Translations under genes and position numbers: made by a program
Shown here: piece by piece, positions 1 to 8,613 of the stretch
How positions within the stretch are numbered: the first letter of the stretch is position 1
How the letters are laid out: every line of letters starts with the position of its first letter
DNA from: Syntrophomonas sp.
GTDB taxonomy: Bacteria; Bacillota; Syntrophomonadia; Syntrophomonadales; Syntrophomonadaceae
DNA length: 64,000 nt
Reading direction: 5' to 3'
Assembly: GCA_016841425.1 (NCBI GenBank)
Contig: JAENZE010000011.1
Span: 92,677-156,676 of the forward strand
The notes under the pieces: generated by a model
The model's input: the letters and a program-made list of their open reading frames with translations, nothing else
What the model was told of the DNA's origin: nothing
Database searches by the model: none

Positions 1-825
1 ATCGATTCGGGTAATTTCAGCCTTCCTGGCAATATAAATCGAAAAGTTACTTATCATGATCCCTGTCACATGGGCCGGGCAGGGGTACGATTCGAAGGTC
101 CCCGTACCCTTATAAATGCCATACCGGGCAGTAATTTCAGGGAGATGCGCTTCAATAAATATGACGCTCACTGCTGTGGGGCGGTATTAAGCCTGGTGGC
201 TGACCCGGATGTAGCAGAAGAACTTGGTGCGGTAAGGATTAAAGAAGCTCTGGATGTAGGTGCAGATACCTTGATAACTGCTTGTCCCTGCTGCCGGGTG
301 CAGTTAAAACGTTCACGGGATCTAAAGCAGATGCCCATTGAGATTAAGGACCTGGCCACCCTGGCAGCCCAGTCACTCGGTTTTAATATCCCCGATTCTG
401 ATTTGGTAATCGATGAAAAATGGGGTGTTTTTGAACAGATGATACGCTTAATGACCCCCTGGGGAATGGCTGATATGATGGTGGAAATGATTCCAGAGAT
501 GATCCAAGCTATGCCAGATGTCTATCGCAGCATGATGAATATGGCGGTTGAATCTCCAGATATCTTCAAAGAACCGATGATTACCATGATGAAAGCGGTT
601 ATGCCCGCGTTATTCCCTAAACTGATGCCAGACATGATGCCCAGGATAATGCCCAGGATGTTGGAAAAGGTAGGAGAAGCTATAATCATGCCAGATTATC
701 TTAAGGAGCAAATGCCATCCTTAATGCCTAAAACCATGGAGATCCTAATGCCGAAGATGCTGGATGAAATAATACCTTATTTTATGCCTAAAATGCTGGA
801 GTATATAAGGACAGGGGGAAAGTAG
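1..825 (+). CDS. CCG-domain Fe-S oxidoreductase, C-terminal part (5' end outside window)
   Basis: The frame is open from base 1, so the gene begins upstream of the window. The visible part starts in a CCG (cysteine-rich) domain of the HdrB/GlcF type: HDPCHMGR at about codons 19-26, then AHCCGAV, then CPCC. These cysteines normally bind an Fe-S cluster in subunits that pass electrons to quinones or heterodisulfide. In syntrophic clostridia such proteins often act as membrane Fe-S oxidoreductases next to electron-transfer flavoprotein; that specific role is inference because the N-terminus is not seen. The last ~130 residues are unusual: about 28 methionines and ten Met-Pro dipeptides in degenerate MPxML-like repeats, with no cysteine. 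This tail is not part of the CCG domain. Confidence 0.85.
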   Translation: MDSGNFSLPGNINRKVTYHDPCHMGRAGVRFEGPRTLINAIPGSNFREMRFNKYDAHCCGAVLSLVADPDVAEELGAVRIKEALDVGADTLITACPCCRVQLKRSRDLKQMPIEIKDLATLAAQSLGFNIPDSDLVIDEKWGVFEQMIRLMTPWGMADMMVEMIPEMIQAMPDVYRSMMNMAVESPDIFKEPMITMMKAVMPALFPKLMPDMMPRIMPRMLEKVGEAIIMPDYLKEQMPSLMPKTMEILMPKMLDEIIPYFMPKMLEYIRTGGK

Positions 826-976
826 CGCAGGCATCGGCCGGCCAGCTAAGCAGCACAATTAGAATTTAACAGATTCAATTGTGGTGCAGCCTGCCATTCC
901 TTGCTCATGAATAGGAAGGTGAGTACAGATCGAAGAAATCCTGCTCAATGATATAGTAATTATATTTGGCATAGCG

Positions 977-2920
977 GTGGTGGTACTGTTTATATGCCAT
1001 AGACTAAAAATACCCTCTATCGTAGGGTTTCTGTTGACTGGCATACTAGCCGGTCCATATGGCATTGGTCTGGTAAAATCTGTACAGCAGGTTGAAGCTA
1101 TAGCTGAAATTGGAGTTATCCTGCTTCTATTCAGCATCGGTCTGGAATTTTCTTTTAAAAGCCTGATGAGTATTAGAAAGACCATTCTGCTGGGTGGAAG
1201 CTTTCAGGTAGGGTTGACTATCATATTAACCTTTTTAGTATCACGCGTGTTAGGTTTGCCAGTGAATCAGGCGGTATTTCTCGGCTTCCTGGTATCTCTA
1301 AGCAGTACTGCTATTGTACTCAGACAGTTAGGTGAAAGGCTGGAAATGGATACTCCTCATGGAAAGACCGCCCTGGGGATTCTCATCTATCAGGATATTA
1401 TAGTAGTGGCTATGATGTTATTTACCCCCTGGTTAGCTGCCGGAGCGGCTGCTACTGCCAGCCTGTGGATGGTGCTGCTAAAGGCATCCGTTTTAATGGT
1501 AGCGGTAATCATCCTATCAATATACGTACTTCCGCCGGTGCTCTACCAGATTACCCGGACTCAGAGCCGGGAACTGTTTATGTTAAGCATCATCGTGATA
1601 TGTTTGTCAATAGCGGGTCTTACTTACAGTGCAGGGCTTTCCCTGGCCCTGGGAGCGTTCTTGGCTGGCTTAATCATTGCCGAATCAGAATACAGCCATC
1701 AAGCCCTGGCCAATGTTATACCTTTTATGGATACCTTCACCAGCCTGTTTTTTGTTTCCATAGGTATGCTTTTGAGTGTGCAGACGGTGTTTACCCATCT
1801 GGGAACCCTATTTATCTTTACCCTGGCTATCCTGGTACTGAAAGGGCTGGTGGCTTCGCTGGCTGCCATAATTTTGGGATATCCCTTGCGGGTAGCGGTA
1901 ATGGTTGGATTTACCCTGTGCCAGGTGGGGGAATTTTCCTTTATCCTGGCCCAGAGCGGTATAGCTAACGGGCTGCTGAGTGGTGAACTCTACCAGGGAT
2001 TTCTGGCTGCCTCGATCTTGACCATGATACTTACCCCCTTCCTTATCACAGCTGCACCCGGTGCTACTGCCAGGTTGTGTAACCTTCCCCTGCCGGAACG
2101 ACTGAGAAGCGGAAGGTATCCCTGGACAGTTGATTTGAAAGCTGATATAGAACAGGAAAACCACCTGGTGATTATAGGTTTCGGGGTTAATGGCAGAAAC
2201 TTATCCCGGGCAGCGCAATATGCGGGTATTCCTTATGTAATACTAGAGCTTAATTCTGAAACTGTGCGCCAGGAACAGGAGAACGGACAACCTATATATT
2301 TTGGGGATGCAACTCACGAGACCGTTCTCCAGCATGTTAAAGTTAAGGAAGCCAGGGTGGTGGTTATAGCTATCAGCGATTCTGCTGCCTTACGGAGAAT
2401 TACTTTTATGGTCAGAAAAATAAACCCGCTGACTCACATCATTGTTCGTACCCGGTTGATAACTGATATGGCCGATCTGCATGAATTGGGTGCTGATGCA
2501 GTGATCCCAGAGGAATATGAAACCTCGGTGGAGATATTTGCACGGGTGCTGGATCAGTACCTGTTGCCCCGCAGCGAGATAGAAGAATATATTGAGAAAG
2601 TACGCAGCGAGGGGTACGAAATGTTGAGAACGGTTTCTCTGCAGGCCAGGGAGAGGAATATTTTGAATAGATCCCTTAGCGATATGGAAGTTAAGAAAAT
2701 TAAAGTCAAGCAAGAATCGGATTTGGTAGGCAAAACACTGGCAGAGGCAGATGTTCGCAAGCTTCATGGGGCTACCATACTAGCTATTAATAGGGGAGAA
2801 GAGTATCTGCCTAATCCCGGCGCTGACAATATAATAGAAGCTGACGACTGTTTGATAATAATAGGAAGACCAGAGGAAATAAGAAGCGCAGCGAGGATGC
2901 TGAGCAACGCTCAGAAATAG
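977..2920 (+). CDS. CPA2-family cation/H+ antiporter with TrkA-N and TrkA-C domains (KefB-like)
   Basis: The protein has an N-terminal Na+/H+ exchanger-type membrane domain of about 12 helices (residues ~1-370), with the family signature GFLLTGILAGPYG. A Rossmann TrkA-N domain follows (from ~396, IIGFGVNGRNLS), then a TrkA-C domain (~570-645). It should exchange K+ or Na+ for protons and be gated by a cytoplasmic nucleotide. The only standard start (GTG 977) would cut into the first helix. The frame stays open back to 923 with coding-like sequence, and a good Shine-Dalgarno (AGGAAGGTGA, 913-922) lies 6 bases before an ATC codon at 929. The real start may therefore be ATC 929 (663 residues), or the ATG may have been lost. 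No partner subunit is adjacent. Confidence 0.9.
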   Translation: MVVLFICHRLKIPSIVGFLLTGILAGPYGIGLVKSVQQVEAIAEIGVILLLFSIGLEFSFKSLMSIRKTILLGGSFQVGLTIILTFLVSRVLGLPVNQAVFLGFLVSLSSTAIVLRQLGERLEMDTPHGKTALGILIYQDIIVVAMMLFTPWLAAGAAATASLWMVLLKASVLMVAVIILSIYVLPPVLYQITRTQSRELFMLSIIVICLSIAGLTYSAGLSLALGAFLAGLIIAESEYSHQALANVIPFMDTFTSLFFVSIGMLLSVQTVFTHLGTLFIFTLAILVLKGLVASLAAIILGYPLRVAVMVGFTLCQVGEFSFILAQSGIANGLLSGELYQGFLAASILTMILTPFLITAAPGATARLCNLPLPERLRSGRYPWTVDLKADIEQENHLVIIGFGVNGRNLSRAAQYAGIPYVILELNSETVRQEQENGQPIYFGDATHETVLQHVKVKEARVVVIAISDSAALRRITFMVRKINPLTHIIVRTRLITDMADLHELGADAVIPEEYETSVEIFARVLDQYLLPRSEIEEYIEKVRSEGYEMLRTVSLQARERNILNRSLSDMEVKKIKVKQESDLVGKTLAEADVRKLHGATILAINRGEEYLPNPGADNIIEADDCLIIIGRPEEIRSAARMLSNAQK

Positions 2921-3086
2921 TTAACGATGGTGCTGGCGCCAACTTATTAACTTATACATATATCTTGTATACCAGATAAAAAAGTCTTACACTAGATATA
3001 GCGGGAAATTATTAGTGAAGGCCAGAAGGCGGGACTGAAGAAAACATATCTTGCTTAAGTAACACATTGAAAGGATTCTTTATGTT

Positions 3087-3503
3087 ATGAAATTAGAACA
3101 TTGTATTAATTTTGCCCTAACCAAGGCACAGCAGGCGGTACAGCAGCTTTTTAAGGCCGAGCTGGCACCTTTTGGAATAACACCAGGCCAGTATGCCATA
3201 CTAAGCTGTCTGTGGGACCAGGATGGGCAAACGCCGCGTCAGCTGGCAGACCGGCTTTCACTTGATAGTTCATCTATTACGGGGATTCTGGATCGGGTTG
3301 AGCACAAGGGTTTGATAGAGCGTCAGCCTTGTCCAAAGGATAGAAGGGCTCTGCAGGTAGTATTGACTCCAAAAGGTCGAGAATTAGCCCAACCGGTGAA
3401 TGAAGCAATTATTCAAGCCAATAAAAAAGCTCTGGCGGCATTTGAAGACCAGGATACTCAAAATCTGAAAAAATATCTCCACCAGCTAAACCCCGGAGAA
3501 TAG
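3087..3503 (+). CDS. MarR-family transcriptional regulator
   Basis: A 138-residue winged-helix protein with the MarR layout: an N-terminal dimerisation helix, the recognition helix region around DSSSITGILDRVEHKGL, and the wing motif KDRRALQVVLTPKGRE. It probably represses a nearby transport or stress gene. The target is not clear: the upstream antiporter is on the same strand with 166 bases between, and the next gene is convergent. A weak Shine-Dalgarno (AAAGGA) lies 12 bases before ATG 3087. No obvious palindromic operator was recognised in the intergenic region. Confidence 0.88.
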   Translation: MKLEHCINFALTKAQQAVQQLFKAELAPFGITPGQYAILSCLWDQDGQTPRQLADRLSLDSSSITGILDRVEHKGLIERQPCPKDRRALQVVLTPKGRELAQPVNEAIIQANKKALAAFEDQDTQNLKKYLHQLNPGE

Positions 3504-3589
3504 TGCTGTGGCTTACCTGATCAGCATGGACGCTCACTATATGCCGAAGGTGCAAGGCACGCAGCTCAGACCGCAGGTCGGTATGTTTC

Positions 3590-4153
3590 TTAAGATAAAC
3601 CCTGTTTAAACAGTTCGTCTACCAGCTTTTCGAATTCATTGAACATACAGGGGAGATATTTGCGGTTCTGGCGCAGAACGTCTACCAGTCCTCTATAATA
3701 CCATTCCTGCTGCTGGCGGCCTCGATTAAAACGACTCCATAATTCATCACCGTATAATTCATAATCCCTCAGCATAGTTCTAATATTATTGAGTTTATCA
3801 GCCATAGTTGTAAGCCAGATATCACGGTCAATATCCTGGAGGGACTTAAGGGTATGATTCTTGCGTTCTTCCCAGGGCAGTGATTTATCCGGTTCAGAAC
3901 AAGCCTCAACCAGTATACGGACCCTATTCCCAAAGAGCTTTTCTACTTCTTCCAGAGTCAAGCTGCTATCTTCTACTACGTCATGTATGATGCCTGCTAT
4001 TACTGCATCGGTAGTAGCCCCGGCTTCAGCTAGAATAATAGCTACAGCCATGGGATGTGAGATATAGGGAATGTTAGAGCCTTTCCGGACCTGCCCGGCA
4101 TGCGCCTGGGCAGCTAATTCACAGGCCCGTTCAATACGAAAATCATGTTTCAT
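3590..4153 (-). CDS. HD-domain (p)ppGpp hydrolase-like protein (MESH1/SpoT type)
   Basis: A 187-residue stand-alone HD phosphohydrolase. Visible motifs are HAGQVRKG, YISHPMAVA, the metal-binding pair HDVVED, and ADKLNNI, in the order seen in the hydrolase domain of SpoT/RelA and in MESH1-like small alarmone hydrolases. It is predicted to remove the 3'-pyrophosphate of (p)ppGpp or a similar nucleotide using Mn2+. No synthetase, TGS or ACT domain is present. The start is supported by TTAGGAG eight to nine bases upstream. It follows a universal stress protein gene on the same strand with a 57-base gap, so the two may be co-transcribed. Confidence 0.82.
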   Translation of the reverse strand: MKHDFRIERACELAAQAHAGQVRKGSNIPYISHPMAVAIILAEAGATTDAVIAGIIHDVVEDSSLTLEEVEKLFGNRVRILVEACSEPDKSLPWEERKNHTLKSLQDIDRDIWLTTMADKLNNIRTMLRDYELYGDELWSRFNRGRQQQEWYYRGLVDVLRQNRKYLPCMFNEFEKLVDELFKQGLS

Positions 4154-4210
4154 AAGAAAAGTCTCCTAATACCGCGCTCATTTGGCTGTTCGCTATTGCT
4201 GTTGAAACAG

Positions 4211-4654
4211 TCAATTATCTTTTACAATCATAACTGGGCAGGGGGATAATTTCGCTACCCGGTCACTGACACTTCCCAGCAGCAAGCCAGATACGGCACC
4301 TAGACCACGGCTGCCCATTACGATAAGGTCACAAAAACCATCTCGAGCTTTGGTGATAATTACCTGAGCAGGCATTCCCCATTCTAACTCGGTTTCAACT
4401 TCTACCGCAGCAGGACTTACAGCTTTAAGGGTATCCGCCAAAATCTTTTCCCCTCCGCTTCTTAAACCATCTATCATAACATCTGTTATCACGGGCAGAG
4501 ATTGAGGAGGTCCCATGCTAAAAAGCTGGGAGTGATTAACCACATGCAGAAGAGTAATTTTGCTGCCATGTTTTTGAGCGATTACTACCGCCTTCCGGGC
4601 AGCATTGGTGGAGAATTTGGAACCGTCTACCGGTACTAGTATATTCTTGAACAT
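4211..4654 (-). CDS. Universal stress protein (UspA family)
   Basis: A 147-residue UspA-fold protein beginning KNILVPVDGSKFS and ending in the ATP-binding pattern GSRGLGAVSGLLLGSVSDRV followed by PVMIVK. The G-2x-G-9x-G(S/T) loop suggests an ATP-binding member. The frame is open 25 codons further upstream, but the ATG at 4654 is preceded by AAGGGGGGAT, so the shorter form is preferred. A possible promoter on this strand has TATAAT (4784-4789) with a TTGGAA box (4806-4811) 16 bases away. The 5' leader of about 120 bases shows no recognised riboswitch. Confidence 0.9.
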   Translation of the reverse strand: MFKNILVPVDGSKFSTNAARKAVVIAQKHGSKITLLHVVNHSQLFSMGPPQSLPVITDVMIDGLRSGGEKILADTLKAVSPAAVEVETELEWGMPAQVIITKARDGFCDLIVMGSRGLGAVSGLLLGSVSDRVAKLSPCPVMIVKDN

Positions 4655-4819
4655 AATATCCCCCCTTATTTCTTGAATAGAAATAACAACAGTTGAATAC
4701 CGGAATAAAATCTGAAAAGTAAAACACATTCTGTTTAATGCAGGCAGAAGTTAAAAATTGGATGATAAGGTCTGCTTAGCTCTATTATACTGTAGATTGA
4801 TATATTTCCAAAGAACCCC

Positions 4820-4849
4820 ATAAAAATTAAAACCCGCACCATAGCGGGT
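4820..4849 (-). terminator. Rho-independent terminator
   Basis: Read on the minus strand, the stem ACCCGC/GCGGGT (4832-4837 with 4844-4849) has a 6-base loop and is followed by a T-rich run. It lies just downstream of the small orphan gene 4871-5149 and ends that transcript. Confidence 0.75.
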
Positions 4850-4870
4850 AATGAATTGTTCCTGACATAA

Positions 4871-5149
4871 TCAGATGTCCTTTTCATCAGTAGATGTCTC
4901 GTCTGTATTTCGGGTTCTAAAATACTGATCTAAAAAATTATAAAGTTCCACTACTTGTTTGCCTTCCAGGGTTAAGCAGGTAGGTTGAATATAGCTGCCA
5001 TTTTCGGTAGTACTCTCCGCTGAAAATATTCTTAACAATAAATGGTCATCATCTTGCTCACTATTACCAAAGTATTTAAGCGCTGCTATCGTGTCATTGC
5101 TCCTATCTAAACATTTGGTCATAACATCAAAACCACGAATCTTCTTCAT
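4871..5149 (-). CDS. Small hypothetical protein
   Basis: A 92-residue soluble protein with no family I recognise. It is acidic at the C-terminus (TSTDEKDI) and has no signal peptide or membrane segment. The frame is open five codons upstream, but the ATG at 5149 has a very strong Shine-Dalgarno (GGGGAGGTG, 4 bases away), which decides the start. A terminator hairpin directly downstream supports a real single-gene transcript. The upstream region is very AT-rich and contains a TATAAT-like box on this strand. Confidence 0.7.
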   Translation of the reverse strand: MKKIRGFDVMTKCLDRSNDTIAALKYFGNSEQDDDHLLLRIFSAESTTENGSYIQPTCLTLEGKQVVELYNFLDQYFRTRNTDETSTDEKDI

Positions 5150-5316
5150 TGGACACCTCCCCATATATGTATACTATTTTAAAAATAAATATTAATTCCA
5201 AAATATTATCATTTAACAAATTATAACAAAATAATTATTTAATGTATGTTAAATTAAGGTTAAGCTGACCTACCTTTACAGGCTAATTCAAAACTTCCTG
5301 ATTAATACTTCTTTAA

Positions 5317-5634
5317 TTAGATTACTTTCCTATTTATGCATCCTGAAATTCCCACTACCATAAATATCATACTTAAGCACCATGATATACACATCATTCC
5401 AACTGTCAAAGTGTTTTCCTCTGACAACATTACAGAGGGAATATTCACTTCATTATTTATTAGTTGCATGAAGAAGAACATACTGACAGATAACATCACC
5501 AACTGGGGCAAAAACCATAGCAGACCTTTATTACCGCTTCTTCGCCATAGAATCCAAAGAGAGATACTGGTCGCTGCAATTATAAATACAAACCCGGCTA
5601 GAATTAAACCGGATGCTTCCTGTTCTAATGGCAT
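5317..5634 (-). CDS. Small multi-pass membrane protein, unknown function
   Basis: About 105 residues with three hydrophobic segments (ASGLILAGFVFIIAATS near the start, then LVMLSVSMFFFM, then MCISWCLSMIFMVVG), so it is probably an inner-membrane protein. The open frame extends to 5694, but the start at 5634 (MPLEQEASG) has an excellent ribosome-binding site (TTAGGAG, 7 bases upstream) and gives a cleaner protein. The plus-strand frame over the same bases has no such site and was rejected. It is divergent from the ArsR gene that follows. I do not recognise the family. Confidence 0.6.
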   Translation of the reverse strand: MPLEQEASGLILAGFVFIIAATSISLWILWRRSGNKGLLWFLPQLVMLSVSMFFFMQLINNEVNIPSVMLSEENTLTVGMMCISWCLSMIFMVVGISGCINRKVI

Positions 5635-5760
5635 ATTAACACTCCTAATAAAATCTATTTCTAAGTAATTATTCGTCATGAAATGGCTTACCACCTTTTA
5701 ACACTTTCATTTCAGACTTGGTACAGAGACTTGACGGATAGGATCAAAGAAGTAATAATG

Positions 5761-5789
5761 ATCATATGAACAATTGTTCAGGTTATAAT
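5761..5789 (+). promoter_or_regulatory. ArsR/SmtB operator overlapping promoter
   Basis: A perfect 14-base palindrome, TGAACAATTGTTCA, at 5767-5780 is the classic ArsR/SmtB/CadC-type operator half-site arrangement. It sits just upstream of a TATAAT box at 5784-5789, inside the expected spacer of the promoter for the ArsR gene, so a bound repressor would block RNA polymerase. The matching -35 box is weak. Confidence 0.8.
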
Positions 5790-5812
5790 CGTTTCCAGTA
5801 AGGAGGTCGCTC

Positions 5813-6172
5813 ATGAATCCGTCATTTGATGATATCTGCCAGGTAAGATGCATTCACACTGAGAAGGTGAGTAAGGTCCGCCAGCATATGCTACAGGATG
5901 ATATAATCAATAGTCTGGCCGAACTTTTTAAGAGTATGGGTGATCCAACCCGGCTGAGGATACTTCATGCTCTGCGGCAGCAAGAATTGTGTGTGTGTGA
6001 TCTCTCAGTGGTGGTCAATTCATCAGAGTCAGCCGTATCACATCAGCTGAGACTGCTGCGCACCCAGAAATTAGTTAAATTTAGAAGAGAAGGTAAAGTA
6101 TTATATTACTCACTGGATGATCATCATATAGAGATGTTATTCCATCAAGGATTAGAGCATGTAAACGAGTAA
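5813..6172 (+). CDS. ArsR/SmtB-family metal-sensing repressor
   Basis: A 119-residue winged-helix repressor. The ELCVCDL motif (around residues 62-68) is the alpha-3 metal site of CadC/ArsR proteins. The DNA-recognition helix is SSESAVSHQLRLLR, and the C-terminal DDHHIEMLFHQGLEHV matches the alpha-5 Zn site of SmtB/CadC-like sensors. The N-terminus also has two cysteines (DICQVRC) as in CadC. It is predicted to release its operator when Zn, Cd or Pb binds. The start has AAGGAGGTC seven bases away. It lies 168 bases before the P1B-ATPase on the same strand. Confidence 0.92.
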   Translation: MNPSFDDICQVRCIHTEKVSKVRQHMLQDDIINSLAELFKSMGDPTRLRILHALRQQELCVCDLSVVVNSSESAVSHQLRLLRTQKLVKFRREGKVLYYSLDDHHIEMLFHQGLEHVNE

Positions 6173-6340
6173 TCTTGATTCATGTCAAGATCAGATCAAA
6201 TGTTATTCCTATATAGCATCCATAATTGCTTAATTTAAATCAGGGATAGAATTAATTAACTATAAGGTAATCAACATATTAGAGAAGCAGCAGGTGAAAT
6301 TTATAAACAGGAAAGAAATTGAACTGTACATTTAATTAAG

Positions 6341-8470
6341 ATGGCGGTAGAAAGGAAAGAGACAGGCTTTATGAAATATTTGCTGCAGGGACTTCATTGT
6401 GCTAATTGTGCTGCTAAAATCGAAAATCAAATAAACGAGATACCGGACTTAAAAGATGTAAAAATAAATTTGGCTACTATGTCATTACAATTGGAACCTT
6501 CATATTTTAATCAGGTACAGGAAATTGCTGATAGAGTGGAACCTGGGGTCCGTCTGATACCTGTAGAAAAAAACGCCGTCAAGGTAGAAATGATGGATGT
6601 TTTTTATATCAGGAATGATTTTATCCGAATAGTCATCAGTGCGGTATTGCTGGGGGGAGCTCTGGTAGCAGCGCAAAATACCACTTACGCTTATATACCA
6701 TATATATTTTATGCTGGTGCCTATTTGACAGCTGGATATCCTGTATTAAGCCGGGCTATTAACAATGTTTTTCGGGGACCAATATTTGATGAAAAATTCT
6801 TGATGGCTATAGCTACTATAGGTGCAATAGCAGTAAATGCCATAGGAGAAGCTGTTGGTGTCATGCTTTTCTATGGAGTAGGACAGATGTTTCAGGATCT
6901 GGCAGTTAACAGATCGCGGCGATCGATATCTGACCTAATGAATCTGCGTCCGGATTACGCCAATTTGCTGCAGGGCGGCAGGAGTGAAAGAGTAGATCCG
7001 GCTGCTATTATGGTTGGACAGGTAATTGAAGTTAAACCGGGTGAAAGGGTGCCCCTGGACGGTACGGTCATAGAAGGGAGTTCATATGTAGATAGTTCTG
7101 CTCTTACCGGGGAGTCTAAACCTCGCCGGGTTGAAGCGGGGATGGAAATTCTCAGTGGAGTGATTAACAGCTCCGGACTGTTGAGGATTAAAGTCGATAG
7201 AGAATATGCCCAATCTTCAGTAGCCAAAATACTGGAACTGGTAGAGAATGCCGCAGGGCGGAAAGCACCTGCTGAACTGTTTGTTGCCCGTTTCGCTGGC
7301 AGGTATACCCAGATAGTAGTAGCAGGGGCACTAATTACCGCTTTCTTGCCACCGCTGTTTATCCCCGGGGCAGAACTTAACGCCTGGATTTATCGGGCCC
7401 TTATTTTATTGGTTATTTCTTGTCCCTGTGCCCTGGTAGTTTCGATACCCCTGGGTTATTTTGGAGGTATAGGAGCTGCATCCCGAGCTGGGATACTAGT
7501 CAAAGGAGCCAATGTGCTAGATGAATTAGTAAGTGTACACACGGTGGTATTCGATAAAACCGGAACCCTCACCCGGGGGGTGTTCGAAGTAGCAGAAATC
7601 GAATGCTATAATGGCTTTTCAGAGCAGGAAGTGTTGGAATGGGCAGCGCTGGCCGAAATACATTCCAATCACCCTATAGCCAGGTCAATAAGAGAAGCTG
7701 GGATGGGCCAACTGGATCCAACCCTGGTTGAACAGTATGAAGAGATAAAGGGTATGGGAATAAAAGCACTTATAAAAGGTCAGCCGGTATTTATAGGAAG
7801 CAGCCGCCTTCTGGAAAGAGAAGGGGTAGAGTCCTATAAAATCTCGGATAGGGGAAGCAGGGTTCATCTGGCAGTTAACGGCAAGTATGCGGGTTCTTTG
7901 TTGATATCCGATGAGATTAAAAAAGATGCAGCAGAAGCAATACAGCAGTTAAAAAAGCTTGGTGTGAGTCAAATTATAATGTTGAGCGGAGATGATAGAA
8001 AGACAGCGGAAACAGTGGGTGGCGAATTAGCTGTAGATCAGGTATATGCTGAACTTCTTCCTCAGGATAAAGTAGTAAAAATGGAAATTATTAAAGAATT
8101 CATTCCGAGTCAGCAGGGGAGACTGGTATTTGTAGGTGATGGCATAAACGATGCCCCGGTTCTAGCTCAGGCTGATATTGGTGCGGCCATGGGTACCATG
8201 GGATCTGATGCCGCGATTGAAGCAGCTGATGTAGTGTTAATGGATGACCACCTGGGTAAGCTGCCCCGTGCTATAACAATTGCACGGTTCACCCGGAAAA
8301 TTATTATCCAGAACATTTTACTGGCCCTGGGTATAAAAGCTGCAGTTGTTATTTTGGGTTTACTTGGAATTGCCACCATGTGGGAAGCAGTGTTTGCTGA
8401 TGTGGGAGCAGCCCTGCTGGCAGTTCTGAATTCGGTGCGAACTCTGCAGTTTGGGAGCCGCACTCCGTAG
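6341..8470 (+). CDS. Heavy-metal P1B-type ATPase (Zn/Cd/Pb exporter)
   Basis: A 709-residue P-type ATPase with one N-terminal heavy-metal domain (GLHCANCA, CxxC site). The transport motif CPC is at residues 361-363, the phosphorylation site DKTGT at 405-409, and the hinge GDGIND at 599-604. The last membrane region carries FADVGAALLAVLNS, with the acidic residue typical of the Zn/Cd (P1B-2) group. It exports divalent soft metals from the cytoplasm. The preceding ArsR repressor and its operator indicate metal-induced expression. The start is uncertain: neither ATG 6341 nor ATG 6371 has a strong Shine-Dalgarno. The gene symbol (cadA or zntA) cannot be fixed from sequence alone. Confidence 0.93.
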   Translation: MAVERKETGFMKYLLQGLHCANCAAKIENQINEIPDLKDVKINLATMSLQLEPSYFNQVQEIADRVEPGVRLIPVEKNAVKVEMMDVFYIRNDFIRIVISAVLLGGALVAAQNTTYAYIPYIFYAGAYLTAGYPVLSRAINNVFRGPIFDEKFLMAIATIGAIAVNAIGEAVGVMLFYGVGQMFQDLAVNRSRRSISDLMNLRPDYANLLQGGRSERVDPAAIMVGQVIEVKPGERVPLDGTVIEGSSYVDSSALTGESKPRRVEAGMEILSGVINSSGLLRIKVDREYAQSSVAKILELVENAAGRKAPAELFVARFAGRYTQIVVAGALITAFLPPLFIPGAELNAWIYRALILLVISCPCALVVSIPLGYFGGIGAASRAGILVKGANVLDELVSVHTVVFDKTGTLTRGVFEVAEIECYNGFSEQEVLEWAALAEIHSNHPIARSIREAGMGQLDPTLVEQYEEIKGMGIKALIKGQPVFIGSSRLLEREGVESYKISDRGSRVHLAVNGKYAGSLLISDEIKKDAAEAIQQLKKLGVSQIIMLSGDDRKTAETVGGELAVDQVYAELLPQDKVVKMEIIKEFIPSQQGRLVFVGDGINDAPVLAQADIGAAMGTMGSDAAIEAADVVLMDDHLGKLPRAITIARFTRKIIIQNILLALGIKAAVVILGLLGIATMWEAVFADVGAALLAVLNSVRTLQFGSRTP

Positions 8471-8613
8471 AAGAGGGATAGGTTAATTTCTTTAGGGGCA
8501 GATAAAACTCAGTTCTATTTCTAACCGAGATGCCAAATTATGACATATTCCTGGGAAGTTTTAGTTTATCGTAATAAATGAAGACTATTTGTAAATCCGA
8601 GGAGGCAGCATCG

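Noticed and set aside
1465..1968. 167-codon alternate frame inside the antiporter gene
   Set aside because: It lies entirely within the antiporter, whose frame carries strong family motifs; it is a shadow frame.
5336..5668. 110-codon plus-strand frame
   Set aside because: No good ribosome-binding site; the minus strand over the same bases encodes a credible membrane protein with AGGAG before its start.
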